Of a stretch of 64,000 bases of DNA, positions 50,847 through 60,472 are shown one piece after another. Location: contig CAILMI010000068.1 in assembly GCA_903835255.1 (NCBI GenBank), positions 1 to 64,000 of the forward strand, in the 5' to 3' direction. Below the pieces are notes generated by a model that was given only the letters and a program-made list of their open reading frames with translations, was not told where the DNA came from and did not search any database. Both the position numbers and the translations under genes were made by a program. This DNA comes from an uncultured Verrucomicrobia subdivision 3 bacterium. Lineage in GTDB: Bacteria; Verrucomicrobiota; Verrucomicrobiia; Limisphaerales; UBA11358. The number at the start of each line of letters is the position of its first letter. Position 1 is the stretch's first letter.

Positions 50847-51742
50847 CCGCTGACATCCAAAAAAACCGCTTCGACGAACGCTGGTTTGTGCGCTTCGGCA
50901 ATACCGCCTTCACCCTGTTAGTCGCCGGCCTGCTGGGCTGGCTGCTCTGGCGCTATTACGTGCTGTCGCCCTGGACGCGCGACGGGCGCATCCGGGTGGA
51001 AACCGTCCCGGTAGCCGCCGAGGTTTACGGCAAGGTCAGCGAAGTGGCCGTGGTCGAAAACCAGTTCGTGCACCGCGGCGATGTGCTGTTCGTCATTGAT
51101 CCAGAAGAATTCCGTCTGGCGCTCGCCAAGGCGGCCGCCATCCTCAAAAGCCGGCAGGAAGAAATGACGCTTCGCCAAACCCTAGCCCAGCGTCGCACCC
51201 GGCTGAGCGTGGAAGGCATCTCTCAGGAAGAACAGCAGACCGCGGAGAGCGCCGCCGCCATCGCTGCCGCCGCCTATCAGGAAGCGCAGGCGCAATACGA
51301 TCTGGCCAAACTCAATCTGGAGCGCACCACAGTCCGTTCGCCGGCCAATGGCTACGTGGACAACCTGCGCCTGCGCGTCGGGAATTATGCCACGGTGGGA
51401 CAGCCCAAGCTCGCGGTCATCGACAGCGATTCGTTCTGGGTCTGCGGCTATTTCGAGGAGACCAAGCTCCCCCGCCTGCACTCAGGCAATCCGGCCGTGA
51501 TTAAACTCATGGGCGTGGGCCCCACCCTTTCCGGCCACGTGGAGAGCATCAGCTCGGGCATCGCTGACCAAAACGGATCGACCGACATCCAGGGACTGGC
51601 CAATGTGAATCCGGTTTTCTATTGGGTCCGATTAGCCCAGCGCATCCCTGTCCGAATCCATCTGGATAACGTCCCTGAAGGCATCCATCTGGCCGCCGGG
51701 ATGACCTGCTCCATCACCGTGAATTCTCCCCAGTCCAAATGA
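50843..51742 (+). CDS. HlyD-family periplasmic adaptor (AaeA-like)
   Basis: From ATG 50843 the product has 299 residues. One N-terminal membrane helix (FTLLVAGLLGWLLWRYYVL), the lipoyl half-motifs RIRVETVPVAAEVYGKVSEV and TVRSPANGYVDNLRLRVGNY, a short coiled-coil hairpin between them (~85-150) and a beta-barrel domain follow the membrane-fusion protein order. It links the FUSC pump to the outer-membrane factor encoded next, whose start overlaps its stop. Confidence 0.93.
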   Translation: MTADIQKNRFDERWFVRFGNTAFTLLVAGLLGWLLWRYYVLSPWTRDGRIRVETVPVAAEVYGKVSEVAVVENQFVHRGDVLFVIDPEEFRLALAKAAAILKSRQEEMTLRQTLAQRRTRLSVEGISQEEQQTAESAAAIAAAAYQEAQAQYDLAKLNLERTTVRSPANGYVDNLRLRVGNYATVGQPKLAVIDSDSFWVCGYFEETKLPRLHSGNPAVIKLMGVGPTLSGHVESISSGIADQNGSTDIQGLANVNPVFYWVRLAQRIPVRIHLDNVPEGIHLAAGMTCSITVNSPQSK

Positions 51743-53226
51743 ATCCGACGCCCCAAAACGGCACTGCCATCCGCCCGCGCTGGCGTCGCTCTATCCAGAA
51801 CGCTTTTCTGGCAGCCCTGCTGGGGTCGGGGTGCGCCGCCGGGCCCGACTACAAAAAGCCGGTGTCCGCCGTGCCGCCCGAGTGGGGCTGGAAAGTGGCG
51901 CAGCCGGCCGATCCCGCCCTCCGCAGCGACTGGTGGCAGCTGTTCGAGGATCCTGTCCTGAATGATTTAGAAGCCCGAGCCACCCAGGCCAACCCCGGGC
52001 TTCAGGTCGCCGTCGCGCGCGTGGATCAGTCGCGGGCCATCGCGCGCCTGGATGCCTCTGAGTTTTTTCCGCAAATTAGTTTCAATCCTTCCGTGACCTA
52101 TTTTCAAACGGCTCCCACCGCCTGGGTTTACCCGCTGCAAAAAACCGCCACCACGCTGCCGCTGGATTTGAGCTACGAAGTGGATCTCTGGGGAAAGGTC
52201 CGGCGCTCGCTGGAATCCGCCCGCAGCGAGGCGCAAGCCAATGTGGCCGATTATTACCAAGTGCTCCTGACGCTGCACGGGGACGTGGCGGTGAATTATT
52301 TTCTGCTGCGCCAATTGGATTCCCAGACAGCATTGCTGCGGGAAATTTTGGCAGTGCGGGAAAAATGCATCCAGCTCATCACCGAGCGATTTGCATCCGG
52401 GCTGACTTCCAAAATGGATTTGGACCGGGACCTTGTGGAGCTGGCCCATGCCCGAAACGGGGTCGAGGAAATAGAACGGCAGCGTGACGAACTGCAACAT
52501 GCTTTGGCTGTCCTCTGCGGCGAGCCGGCCGGAGCCTTCCGCATCCCGCCCGCGCCGCTCCGGAACGTTTTGCCATCCATTCCGATGGGCCTGCCCTCGA
52601 CACTGCTGGAACGCCGGCCCGATGTGGCGGAGGCCGAGCGGAGAATGGCCGCCGCCAATGCCCAGATCGGGGTGGCGAAGGCGGCGTTTTTCCCGGCCAT
52701 CGCGCTGACCGGAGCCGCCGGGTATTCCTCCTTCGAGGCCAGCAGCCTCTTGAACTGGGAAAGTCGTTTTTTCCAGTTCGGGCCCTCGATGTCCCTGCCT
52801 CTCCTCAACGGCGGCCGCCTCAAATCCCAGATCAGTGGCGCCCGCGCCGCTTACCGGGCCGCCTGCGCCGACTACCGAGCCCAAGTCTTAAAAGCCTTTC
52901 AGGAAGTCACCGACTCCATCGTCAGCCAGCAAAGTTACGGGCAGCAGTCGGCGACACAGGCCGAAGCTGTGGCCGCCACCGAACATCTCGCCGGATTATC
53001 CCAGGAACGCTATCAAAGCGGCCTGATCAACTATCTGGAAGTGCTGGATTCCAAACGAATCCAACTGCAGACCCAGTTCCAGTGGGTGCAACTCCAGGCC
53101 TTGCAATGGGTGGCGACAGTCCACCTGGTCAAGGCCTTGGGCGGCGGCTTCGAAGCCCAAATCCTGGAATCAAAAACGATGGCCCAACCCTTGCCTGACG
53201 CGCTACCGCCCGGAAAAAAACCGTGA
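51739..53226 (+). CDS. Outer-membrane efflux factor (TolC/NodT type lipoprotein)
   Basis: The 495-residue protein has a lipoprotein-like signal with a Cys at residue 32 in LLGSGCAAGPDYKKP, the NodT start. Two OEP repeats follow (WWQLFEDPVLNDLEARA, ANPGLQVAVARVDQSRA; then RRPDVAEAERRMAAANAQIG, AKAAFFPAIALTG, QERYQSGLINYLEVLDSKR). It forms the outer-membrane channel of the efflux system encoded by the three preceding genes. It is the last gene of that operon. Confidence 0.93.
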   Translation: MNPTPQNGTAIRPRWRRSIQNAFLAALLGSGCAAGPDYKKPVSAVPPEWGWKVAQPADPALRSDWWQLFEDPVLNDLEARATQANPGLQVAVARVDQSRAIARLDASEFFPQISFNPSVTYFQTAPTAWVYPLQKTATTLPLDLSYEVDLWGKVRRSLESARSEAQANVADYYQVLLTLHGDVAVNYFLLRQLDSQTALLREILAVREKCIQLITERFASGLTSKMDLDRDLVELAHARNGVEEIERQRDELQHALAVLCGEPAGAFRIPPAPLRNVLPSIPMGLPSTLLERRPDVAEAERRMAAANAQIGVAKAAFFPAIALTGAAGYSSFEASSLLNWESRFFQFGPSMSLPLLNGGRLKSQISGARAAYRAACADYRAQVLKAFQEVTDSIVSQQSYGQQSATQAEAVAATEHLAGLSQERYQSGLINYLEVLDSKRIQLQTQFQWVQLQALQWVATVHLVKALGGGFEAQILESKTMAQPLPDALPPGKKP

Positions 53227-53325
53227 CCGACGGCCAAGCCCTTCCCTTTTCCAGCCCAAAGGGTGAACCGGAGAGTTTCCAGTTGTGCCCGCGCGATCCC
53301 ACTCTATCTTTGAGTCAATAACGAT

Positions 53326-53625
53326 ATGACTCGGCAGCAACTCCTCGACCTCTACTTTCTCGATGCGCGGCACCGCCTGATTGAACTGGCGGCTTTCCTG
53401 GATCGACTGGAACGCGCCCAGGGACCGGCGGATTACCGCCTCACCCACTTTCGCGCCGCATTGGTGGGACTGGCCGGCAGTAAAAAAAATAAAACCAAGA
53501 CAGCCCTGCTTGCCTTCAGCGATGTGAGCACCCGACCGGTGACAACCGCCGCAACCCAGGGCGCCACGGGCGCTCCTCCTCCAAAAGTTCCACTCCCGCG
53601 CAGCCGGGCGCGTCGTTCAAAATAG
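53326..53625 (+). CDS. Small hypothetical protein upstream of eboB
   Basis: The 99-residue product has an ordered N-terminal half ([30 protein letters not shown]), predicted helical, and a Lys/Thr/Pro-rich basic tail that may be disordered. The stop is 4 bp before eboB, so the two are cotranslated. It is much shorter than EboA and does not show its pattern to me. I treat it as an ebo-linked gene of unknown function. Confidence 0.65.
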   Translation: MTRQQLLDLYFLDARHRLIELAAFLDRLERAQGPADYRLTHFRAALVGLAGSKKNKTKTALLAFSDVSTRPVTTAATQGATGAPPPKVPLPRSRARRSK

Positions 53626-53629
53626 TGAT

Positions 53630-54430
53630 ATGAAATACATCGAACCCCACGCCCACATGGTCAGCCGCACGACGGAGGACTATGAGCGCATGGCGCTGGC
53701 GGGCTGCGAGGCCGTCTGTGAACCTGCTTTCTGGGCGGGGTACGACCGCTGTTCGGCGGACGGCTTTCATGATTATTTTTCCCAGCTCACCCGTTACGAA
53801 CCCCGCCGGGCGGCGCGATTCGGCCTGATACATTTCTGCTGGCTCGGCCTGAATTCAAAGGAGGCGGAGGACCTGACCCTCGCTGGAGAGGTGCTCGCAC
53901 TGCTCCCGGAATTTATAGACCAGCCCAACGTGCTGGGCATCGGCGAAATCGGTCTCAACAAGAATTCACGGAACGAGCTGCGCGTTCTGGAGATGCAGGT
54001 GGATTTTGCCGCGCGCCACCACCAGCTGATCCTGGTGCACACGCCACATCTGGAGGACAAGTGGAAGGGCACGCGCCTCATCCTGGATGTCCTCAAAAAT
54101 GACCAGCGCCTCCGGCCCGAGCGCATTCTCATCGATCACGTGGAGGAGCACACCGTCGGGATGGTTCTGGACAGCGGGATGTGGGCGGGCATGACGCTGT
54201 ATCCGGAAACCAAGTGCACCCCGGCGCGGGCCATCGACATGCTGGAAACCTACGGGCGCGAAAAGCTCTGGATGAACAGCGCCTGCGACTGGGGGGTGAG
54301 CGATCCGCTGGCCGTGCCGAAGGCGGCGCTGGAAATGAGGAAGCGCGGGCACCCGCCCGGCGCGATTGAACGAGTCCTCTTTGACAACCCGAAAAAGTTT
54401 TTGAGGCAGTCAGGGAAATTCACGCTGTGA
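53630..54430 (+). CDS. eboB: TatD-family hydrolase EboB
   Basis: The 266-residue metal-dependent hydrolase matches EboB nearly throughout: [20 protein letters not shown] (metal HxH at 7/9), [60 protein letters not shown] and [17 protein letters not shown], and an Asp in NSACDWG. Normal TatD proteins lack these blocks. It belongs to the same pathway as eboE-eboC, 49 kb away. It is the second gene of a two-gene operon. Confidence 0.9.
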   Translation: MKYIEPHAHMVSRTTEDYERMALAGCEAVCEPAFWAGYDRCSADGFHDYFSQLTRYEPRRAARFGLIHFCWLGLNSKEAEDLTLAGEVLALLPEFIDQPNVLGIGEIGLNKNSRNELRVLEMQVDFAARHHQLILVHTPHLEDKWKGTRLILDVLKNDQRLRPERILIDHVEEHTVGMVLDSGMWAGMTLYPETKCTPARAIDMLETYGREKLWMNSACDWGVSDPLAVPKAALEMRKRGHPPGAIERVLFDNPKKFLRQSGKFTL

Positions 54431-54635
54431 GCCTTATCCCGCGGCCCGCGACATAATTCAATTCCGAAGCAAGTGGTAGCGGCATCGCGCTGCGATGCCT
54501 CCGCGCCGCATCCGGCGCGGAAGAGATTTTGAAGGCAGTCCGTTGCGTTCCCCTTCTGACGCCCGCTCAACGCAGGCGAGATCATCGCAGCGCGATGACC
54601 CTATGGCAGTTCAACTTAACCTTGGGATATTGGCC

Positions 54636-54724
54636 GGTCGGGGGGGCAGCCCCCGGCCCGCCGCGGCTGCCAACCTACGTCACCTTATCCCCGAGGCGGC
54701 GCGCACGGAGTGACGCGCCCTACC
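54636..54724 (-). repeat. Composite repeat, inverted unit 1 of the 54.7-kb pair
   Basis: Read on the minus strand, it matches the 90-bp unit at 22209-22298, with extra changes in the middle. It ends (plus strand) GGCGCGCACGGAGTGACGCG followed by CCCTACC. Confidence 0.75.
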
Positions 54725-54873
54725 TGACCGCGATCCAGCGTGGGCGGCGGTCGGTCCTTGGGTCGGTCCATCCGGATCTGGGTATCCCTCATCCATCAGG
54801 ACGGATACGGTCTGCTCTTGCTACTGAAGCCGGGGTAATAACAAAGCGATCCGCTTGCGCAAAAAAGTCCGCA
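54725..54873 (-). repeat. Inverted copy of the conserved spacer
   Basis: The reverse complement aligns with 22061-22208 along its whole length, sharing GCGCAAGCGGATCGCTTT, CGGCTTCAGTAGCA, GAGCAGACCG and GACCGACCCAAGGA. Spacer length (149 versus 148 bp) is conserved. Confidence 0.72.
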
Positions 54874-54960
54874 GGTAGGGCGGGCAGTCCCCTGCCCGCC
54901 GCGGTTGCAACCCGCGCGTGCGGATTTACCACGATGGCGCGCACGCAGCAACGCCCTACC
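54874..54960 (-). repeat. Composite repeat, inverted unit 2 of the 54.7-kb pair
   Basis: Read on the minus strand, it matches 21971-22060. The flank beyond it (CTGTCCCAGAGTTGCTAAGA) is the inverted form of the left flank of the 22-kb copy and of the solo unit at 8.4 kb. Confidence 0.78.
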
Positions 54961-55024
54961 TGTCCCAGAGTTGCTAAGAACTGCCCTACCATGCTGGCGC
55001 AAACTCCTATTTCGGAATTCGGGT

Positions 55025-56926
55025 TTAGTTGGCCCAAAGAGTGCCCGCCGAGCTCACCGGCATGAACTGGTTGTTCCCGATGTATTGCAGTTCCACCGCG
55101 GAGCCCTGGACGCCCGAAAGACTCCCGTTGGTTCCTTGAGTGGTGGAAGTCTGAAGGGAAGCCTGCAGGTTATAAAGACCTCCGCCAAAGACCCCCGCCG
55201 CCAGCGTGCCTCCGTCCGACGAGGAAGCGACACAGTTCCAAGTTTTCCCTGGGGTGCCGCTTTGTGCCGACCAAGTCGCTCCGTAATCGAGGGAGCAATA
55301 AATGCCCCCGTTTTGGGAGACCGCCACCAGCCGGCTTCCGTCGGCGGAGCCGGCTATAGCCGCCCACGTGTAAACGAGCGAACTCGCCTGCTGCGTCCAA
55401 GAGGCGCCGCGATTGTTCGAAGTGTAAATACCGCCTCCCGTTTCCACTGCCGCAAGCCGACTGCCGTCCGCCGAAGAACTGACAGAAACCCAGTTTTTAA
55501 CCGGGGCGCCCGTCGGAGCCCACGCGCTTCCGGAGTTGGTGTAGATGCCGCCACCCGCGACCACGGCCACCAGATTGGTGCCGTCGGCCGACGAGGCCAC
55601 CGAAAACCAACTCGTAGAAGGCGCGGAAGTTTGGAGTGCCCAAGTAGCGCCCGAATCTGTGGAGACATAGATCCGTCCGCCATTCACCACCCCCACTAAA
55701 CGGCTGCCGTCCGATGACGACGCCAACGAACTCCAATTGGTTGAAGGCGCAGAGTTGATAGCCCACGTAACTCCTGCATTGGTGGAGCAGTACATGGCAT
55801 TATTATTTCTAGCCGCCACCAGTTTGATTCCGTTCGCCGACGAGGCCACCGCTTGCCAGGCGGCACTCAGCGAACCGCTCACGGACCAGGTTTTACCTGA
55901 ATCAATGGAGGTATAAACCTTGGTGCTGGAAGAGTTAGCCGCCGCAACCCATTTCATTCCGTCGCTGGAGCAGGCGATGCTCGCCCAGTTGGCATTTGCC
56001 ACGCTGGATTGCTGCCAGGATGCATTCCCGAATCCAAAAAAATTGCCCAGTATGGATTGGTTGGTGTTCTGCAAAATCCCCCATCCGCCCTTGCCCGCGC
56101 CGGAGACCCGCACGATGTCGCCGATGACCGGGGCCGCCGGAAGCTGAACCGTTACTCGTTGCGCATTGGTCAAGAGATAGCCGGTGTCGATCGCCGCCTG
56201 CACGGTCGTGCCAGTTGGAACTAGCCAGCCCACCAGACCATTGCCGAAAAAACTTCCGGAGAAACGATTGCCGTACAGATTGGTGAACGTGCTGGCGCCG
56301 GTGAAAGTCTGGGTCGCATTCAACAATGCGACGTTCGTCGACAGCCGCGCATCGCCCACCGTGCCCGTCGCGAGACGCGAGGCATCCAGGGACGTTAGCG
56401 CCGCCCCGTTCCCGCCAAACACATTGCCGGAGTTGGTGAGGACGACCGTGCTGGTATAGCCCGCAAATGCGCTGGAAGGCAGCGTGCCAGTCAATTGCGC
56501 AGACGACACGGTGCCCAGGAGGTTGCTGGCGGTGTTGGCAAACGCAGCATAGGGCACGGGCAGCAGCGGCTGGCGCGGTGTCAGATTAGTGAAGGTCGCC
56601 GCGCCGTTGGTCCGCACGGCAATTTGCAGCCAGTAATTCGATCCAGTGTAAAGGCCCGGACCAAAATCTAGCGTGGTCGTAAACAAGCCGCTGGAGACAA
56701 GGACAGCCGCGTTGGTAAGGAGCGGGCCGACAGCCACACCGGACTGATTTGTAGGATAAAGCGAAAAGGAGAAATCATAGGTGCCGCTGGCAGGGCTGGC
56801 GCCGACATTGAGCCGTCCCTGATAGAAGAACGCCGTCCCCTGGGCGCTGGCGGAGCCCCCCTGAAATTGGAGAATGAAAAACACTCCGCTCAGGACGGAA
56901 AACCAACGGCTTTTAATTAGGCGCAT
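55025..56926 (-). CDS. Secreted BNR/sialidase-like repeat protein
   Basis: From ATG 56926 it has ~633 residues. A signal peptide ends near QGGSASAQG. The next ~110 residues form a beta domain (FFYQGRLNVGASPASGTYDF, PRQPLLPVPYAAFAN) that I recall as frequent in secreted verrucomicrobial proteins. A central part has TSTVVLTNSGNVFGGNGAAL and an ADRL-like tail-fibre flavour. From ~320 to 600 there are about seven BNR-type repeats of ~40 residues (pattern W..VASS.DG..L.A...GGGIY.S.D.GATW), which fold as a beta-propeller. It lacks the FYRxxxP tail of the other surface proteins. No catalytic residues of sialidases are evident, so binding is likelier than hydrolysis. Confidence 0.8.
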   Translation of the reverse strand: MRLIKSRWFSVLSGVFFILQFQGGSASAQGTAFFYQGRLNVGASPASGTYDFSFSLYPTNQSGVAVGPLLTNAAVLVSSGLFTTTLDFGPGLYTGSNYWLQIAVRTNGAATFTNLTPRQPLLPVPYAAFANTASNLLGTVSSAQLTGTLPSSAFAGYTSTVVLTNSGNVFGGNGAALTSLDASRLATGTVGDARLSTNVALLNATQTFTGASTFTNLYGNRFSGSFFGNGLVGWLVPTGTTVQAAIDTGYLLTNAQRVTVQLPAAPVIGDIVRVSGAGKGGWGILQNTNQSILGNFFGFGNASWQQSSVANANWASIACSSDGMKWVAAANSSSTKVYTSIDSGKTWSVSGSLSAAWQAVASSANGIKLVAARNNNAMYCSTNAGVTWAINSAPSTNWSSLASSSDGSRLVGVVNGGRIYVSTDSGATWALQTSAPSTSWFSVASSADGTNLVAVVAGGGIYTNSGSAWAPTGAPVKNWVSVSSSADGSRLAAVETGGGIYTSNNRGASWTQQASSLVYTWAAIAGSADGSRLVAVSQNGGIYCSLDYGATWSAQSGTPGKTWNCVASSSDGGTLAAGVFGGGLYNLQASLQTSTTQGTNGSLSGVQGSAVELQYIGNNQFMPVSSAGTLWAN

Positions 56927-56984
56927 GACGGACAGGATCCTAGCATACCCAGATAACAAGCCAACGTTGAAAAAACCGTCAGGT

Positions 56985-58112
56985 TTAGCGGGATTGAACC
57001 AGCACGCGGAAGGCCCGGCCCAGATGGTCCGGATGCGTCAGGGTTTGAAACTGGCGCGCGCGGCGGGCATCCCAATCCCCCAGCGATTGGCTCGAAAGAG
57101 CCGCCGCGAGGATTGGCGTCAGAAAGTGAGACTGAGTCGAGAAACTCTCAGTCGAGAGACCGGCGGCTTCCCCCACCGTCTGGAGGGCGGAGAAATTGAC
57201 ATGGGCGGTCAGGTCCTGTTCGCCCGGAGAGGCCAGCAAATCGTCGCTGAGGCGATGACGGAAATACGCGCGGAGCGTGCCGCGGAGCCGGGCCGGGGAT
57301 AACAGTTCCTCCGCGCTGTGCCCGTAGTCAATCGTGAGCAGCTTGCCCTGCGCCAGCATGCCGGCCGCGTGGCGCCACCATTTTTCGGCTGCAGGACAGG
57401 CCTCCACGGTGTAATCATCGGGCAGCACGTCCAGCAGCGCGCCCGGCAACGTGCGGAGGACGGCGGGCAACTCCCCCTCGAGGTCGGCGGGCAGGCCCGG
57501 GATTTTGGCCCAGACGAATTTTTCGCCTTCAACGGCCACGCCCCACTCAAACCACTGCCGCTGCCGGGCGTCCCACCCCAAGCGGTGGACAGGCAGAGCG
57601 TCGAGGAGTTCATTGCTGAAAAAAATGCCTGAGAAGGAAACGGCCCGGCCCGGCCCGGCTGCACCGAGGGCGGCGGGGTCTTGCCAGCGGACATTGGGGA
57701 ATTCCCGGAGGGTTTCCTGCTGCCACGCCTTCCGGCGCGGCGAGGGCTCGAGGATGTGATATTCAATCTGCTCAAACAGCCCGGGCCGGTGACGCTGCAG
57801 CCACCCTAGAATATCCTTCGCCAACCGACCATCGTGCGCGCCCGCCTCGACCAACGTCCTCCCCAACAGCCCCTCTTCCATCCAGCGGCAAAACTGGAAC
57901 GCCAGCAGCTGGCCGAAGAGTTCGCCGGTGCTGACGCTGGTGTAAAAATCGCCGCGCCGCCCCACCCGATCCTGCTGGGTTTCGTAATACCCCTTTCCCG
58001 GGGAGTACAGAGCCAGTTCCATGAAACGGGCAAAGGGCAGGACGCCGCGGGCGGCGGCTTCGTCCTGGATATGATGGAACAGGGTTTTCACGACTTGCGT
58101 TTGGCGGGGCAT
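56985..58112 (-). CDS. SAM-dependent methyltransferase, MidA/NDUFAF7 family
   Basis: The 375-residue protein has the family blocks GVLPFARFMELALYSPGKGY, RRGDFYTSVSTGELFGQLLA, VEAGAHDGRLAKDIL (SAM motif I), YHILEPSPRRKAWQ, FFSNELLDALPVHRL and LLTIDYGHSAEELL. The mitochondrial member methylates an arginine of complex I subunit NDUFS2. The bacterial role is less clear. Its start is only 29 bp from that of the divergent pilT gene, so promoters must overlap one of the two genes. Confidence 0.9.
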   Translation of the reverse strand: MPRQTQVVKTLFHHIQDEAAARGVLPFARFMELALYSPGKGYYETQQDRVGRRGDFYTSVSTGELFGQLLAFQFCRWMEEGLLGRTLVEAGAHDGRLAKDILGWLQRHRPGLFEQIEYHILEPSPRRKAWQQETLREFPNVRWQDPAALGAAGPGRAVSFSGIFFSNELLDALPVHRLGWDARQRQWFEWGVAVEGEKFVWAKIPGLPADLEGELPAVLRTLPGALLDVLPDDYTVEACPAAEKWWRHAAGMLAQGKLLTIDYGHSAEELLSPARLRGTLRAYFRHRLSDDLLASPGEQDLTAHVNFSALQTVGEAAGLSTESFSTQSHFLTPILAAALSSQSLGDWDARRARQFQTLTHPDHLGRAFRVLVQSR

Positions 58113-58141
58113 TGGCTAGTGTGCTGACCGCGAAAGGGACT

Positions 58142-59239
58142 ATGGCTAAAATCGATGCGTTTTTCAATTTGATGTTTGAGCAGAAGGCCTCCGATCTTCA
58201 CATGGCCGCGGGCAACCCCCCCATGCTCCGGATCAATGGCGAACTCCAGCGCGTGGATTACCCGGTCCTGGAGAATGACACGCTCAAGGCATTGCTCTAC
58301 GAGATCGCGCCGGACTACAAAATCAAACAGTTCGAGGAGACCGGCGACGTGGACTTCGGCTATGAAATCCCGAGAATCTCCCGGTTCCGCGTCAATTTTT
58401 TTAACCAGAAAAACGGCATCGCTGCCGTGTTCCGGCAGATTGCCAGCCGGGTGCTGGCGTTTGAAGACTTTGAAAAGATGGATATGCCGCTGCCGGCCGT
58501 GCTGAAAAAATTCTGCACGCTCAACCGCGGGCTGGTGGTAGTGACCGGGCCGACCGGCTCGGGGAAATCCACCACGCTGGCCGCGATGGTGGACTACTGC
58601 AACCGGAATCGCAAAGACCACATTATCACCGTCGAAGACCCGGTGGAATTCGTCCATGAGAGCAAGAGCTGCCTGGTGAACCACCGCGAGGTAGGCACGC
58701 ACACCAAGTCCTTTGCCAGTGCTCTGCGCGGGGCGCTGCGCGAAGATCCTGACATCCTGATGGTGGGGGAAATGCGCGATCTCGAAACTATCGAGCTGGC
58801 GATCACGGCGGCGGCGACGGGTCATCTGGTCTTCGGAACCCTGCACACGCAGAGCGCGTCCAAGACCGTGGACCGGATCATCGATGTTTTTCCCGCGGAC
58901 CAGCAGAACAAGATCCGCCAGACGCTTTCCGAAGCGATGAAGGGGGTGGTGGCGCAGACCCTGTTCAAGCGCAGCGACAAGAAGGGCCGGGTAGCCGCGT
59001 TTGAAATCCTGGTGTTCAACACTGCCATCGCCAACCTCGTGCGCGAGGGCAAGACCCACCAGATACCGGGCATGATCCAGGTAGGCAAGAAACAGGGCAA
59101 CCAACCCTTGGACGACCACATCATGGAACACGTCCGCATGAGGCGGATCACGCCGGAGGAGGCCTACGAGAAGGCGCTGGACAAGAAAAAATTCCGCAGC
59201 CTGCTCGCGCGGCCGCCGGAGGACGAGGACTCGCTTTGA
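58142..59239 (+). CDS. pilT: Type IV pilus retraction ATPase PilT (first paralogue)
   Basis: The 365-residue product from ATG 58142 starts MAKIDAFFNLMFEQKASDLH, with the N-terminal PAS-like PilT domain, then VVTGPTGSGKSTTLAAMVDY (Walker A), the Asp box VEDPVEFVH, Walker B-like LMVGEMRDLETIELAI and the His box ATGHLVFGTLHT. It should power pilus retraction and twitching. A second paralogue follows 3 bp later. No other pilus gene is in the window. Confidence 0.93.
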   Translation: MAKIDAFFNLMFEQKASDLHMAAGNPPMLRINGELQRVDYPVLENDTLKALLYEIAPDYKIKQFEETGDVDFGYEIPRISRFRVNFFNQKNGIAAVFRQIASRVLAFEDFEKMDMPLPAVLKKFCTLNRGLVVVTGPTGSGKSTTLAAMVDYCNRNRKDHIITVEDPVEFVHESKSCLVNHREVGTHTKSFASALRGALREDPDILMVGEMRDLETIELAITAAATGHLVFGTLHTQSASKTVDRIIDVFPADQQNKIRQTLSEAMKGVVAQTLFKRSDKKGRVAAFEILVFNTAIANLVREGKTHQIPGMIQVGKKQGNQPLDDHIMEHVRMRRITPEEAYEKALDKKKFRSLLARPPEDEDSL

Positions 59240-59242
59240 TTT

Positions 59243-60472
59243 ATGCGGAGACCCGAACTGGACCAGATTTTTTTGACCATGCTGGCGTCACAGCCGGAAG
59301 TTTCCGACGTTTTATTCACTGTGGGCCGACCGCCGCAGGTGGAGGCCTACGGGGAACTCAAGCCGGTGATCCTGGATCCGCCCCTGGAACAGCTCACCCC
59401 CTTCCAGATCGAAACCATTGCGCTGAACATCATCGGCGACAGCCTCTGGCAGATTGAGGATTTATTGCGCCACGGTTCCTGCGATGGGTCCTATGCGCTG
59501 TCTGACAAAGCCCGCTTCCGGGTCAATGTGTTTTCCCAGCGGGGCAATTATTCCATCGTCTGCCGCCAGCTCAACACGAGCATCCCCACGCTGGACCAAT
59601 TGAAGATGCCGGAGGTGATGCGGAAAATTCCCCTGGAAAAAACCGGGCTGGTCCTGGTCACTGGATCGACAGGGTCGGGGAAATCCACCACGCTGGCCGC
59701 CGTTCTGGATTGCATCAACGGGAGCAAGCCGGTCCATATTGTCACGCTCGAGGACCCGATTGAATACGTTCATCCGCACAAGGCGGCCACCTTCAACCAG
59801 CGCGAGCTGGGCTCCGATTTCGACAGCTATGCCAACGGCTTGCGGGCGGCGCTGCGGCAGGCGCCCAAGGTGATTCTGGTCGGAGAAATGCGGGACCGGG
59901 ACACGGTGAAGATTGCCCTGAGCGCGGCAGAAACCGGGCACCTGGTGCTGAGCACGCTGCACACGATTAATGCCGGCGACACCATCAACCGCATTCTCGG
60001 CATGTTTGAGCCAGATCAGCAGGAACAGATTCGGCTGCGGCTGGCAGACACGCTGCGCTGGGTGATCAGCCAGCGCCTCGCGCCCAAGGTGGGCGGCGGA
60101 CGGGCGGCGCTGCTCGAAATCATGGGCTCCAATCTCCGCACCCAGGACTCCATCCGCATGGGCGAAAGCGAAGGGAAAACGTTTTACGAGATCATCGAGG
60201 CAAGCCATTCCTTTGGCTGGCGCACCTTTGATCAGGCCTGCCTCGAGGGTTACGAACAGGGCGCCCTGACCGAGGAGACCGCCCTGCTCTATTGCACCAA
60301 GCGCAGCGTCGTGACCCGGGGCATTGACACCATCAAGAAAGGTCGCGGCGCCCTGAATGATACTGCCGGTTCCTTGCGGATGAAGCCCGCCCCTGCCAGC
60401 CCGCCCGACGGAAAATCCAATGCCGCCGCCGCGACAGCCCCACCGCCCCTGCTAAAAATCAAAACGTTATGA
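59243..60472 (+). CDS. PilT-like ATPase (second paralogue, PilU-like position)
   Basis: The 409-residue protein repeats the PilT plan with clear divergence: SDVLFTVGRPPQVEAYGEL, VLVTGSTGSGKSTTLAAVLD (Walker A), LEDPIEYVHPH, ILVGEMRDRDTVKIALSAAE and LVLSTLHTINAGDTINRIL, then GRAALLEIMGSNLRTQDSIR. The C-terminal tail of ~50 residues is Pro/Ala/Ser-rich. It lies in the place that PilU takes in other bacteria. Its stop overlaps the start of a small receiver-like gene by 4 bases. Confidence 0.9.
   Translation: MRRPELDQIFLTMLASQPEVSDVLFTVGRPPQVEAYGELKPVILDPPLEQLTPFQIETIALNIIGDSLWQIEDLLRHGSCDGSYALSDKARFRVNVFSQRGNYSIVCRQLNTSIPTLDQLKMPEVMRKIPLEKTGLVLVTGSTGSGKSTTLAAVLDCINGSKPVHIVTLEDPIEYVHPHKAATFNQRELGSDFDSYANGLRAALRQAPKVILVGEMRDRDTVKIALSAAETGHLVLSTLHTINAGDTINRILGMFEPDQQEQIRLRLADTLRWVISQRLAPKVGGGRAALLEIMGSNLRTQDSIRMGESEGKTFYEIIEASHSFGWRTFDQACLEGYEQGALTEETALLYCTKRSVVTRGIDTIKKGRGALNDTAGSLRMKPAPASPPDGKSNAAAATAPPPLLKIKTL

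Larger units (their letters stand above)
54431..55024. other. Second repeat island, part inverted copy of the 22-kb island
   Basis: It begins with the palindrome GCATCGCGCTGCGATGC (54485-54501) and the arm pair ending GCAGCGCGATGACC near 54600, both also at 21.7-21.9 kb in the same orientation. It then carries the composite repeat in inverted orientation (54636-54960) and closes with TATTTCGGAATTCGGGTTTAG (55008-55028). No gene is supported. Confidence 0.8.

Noticed and set aside
54495-55065. Short open frames across the 54.4-55.0 kb island
   Set aside because: They are made of the palindromic repeats, and the same repeats give unrelated frames in the 22-kb island.
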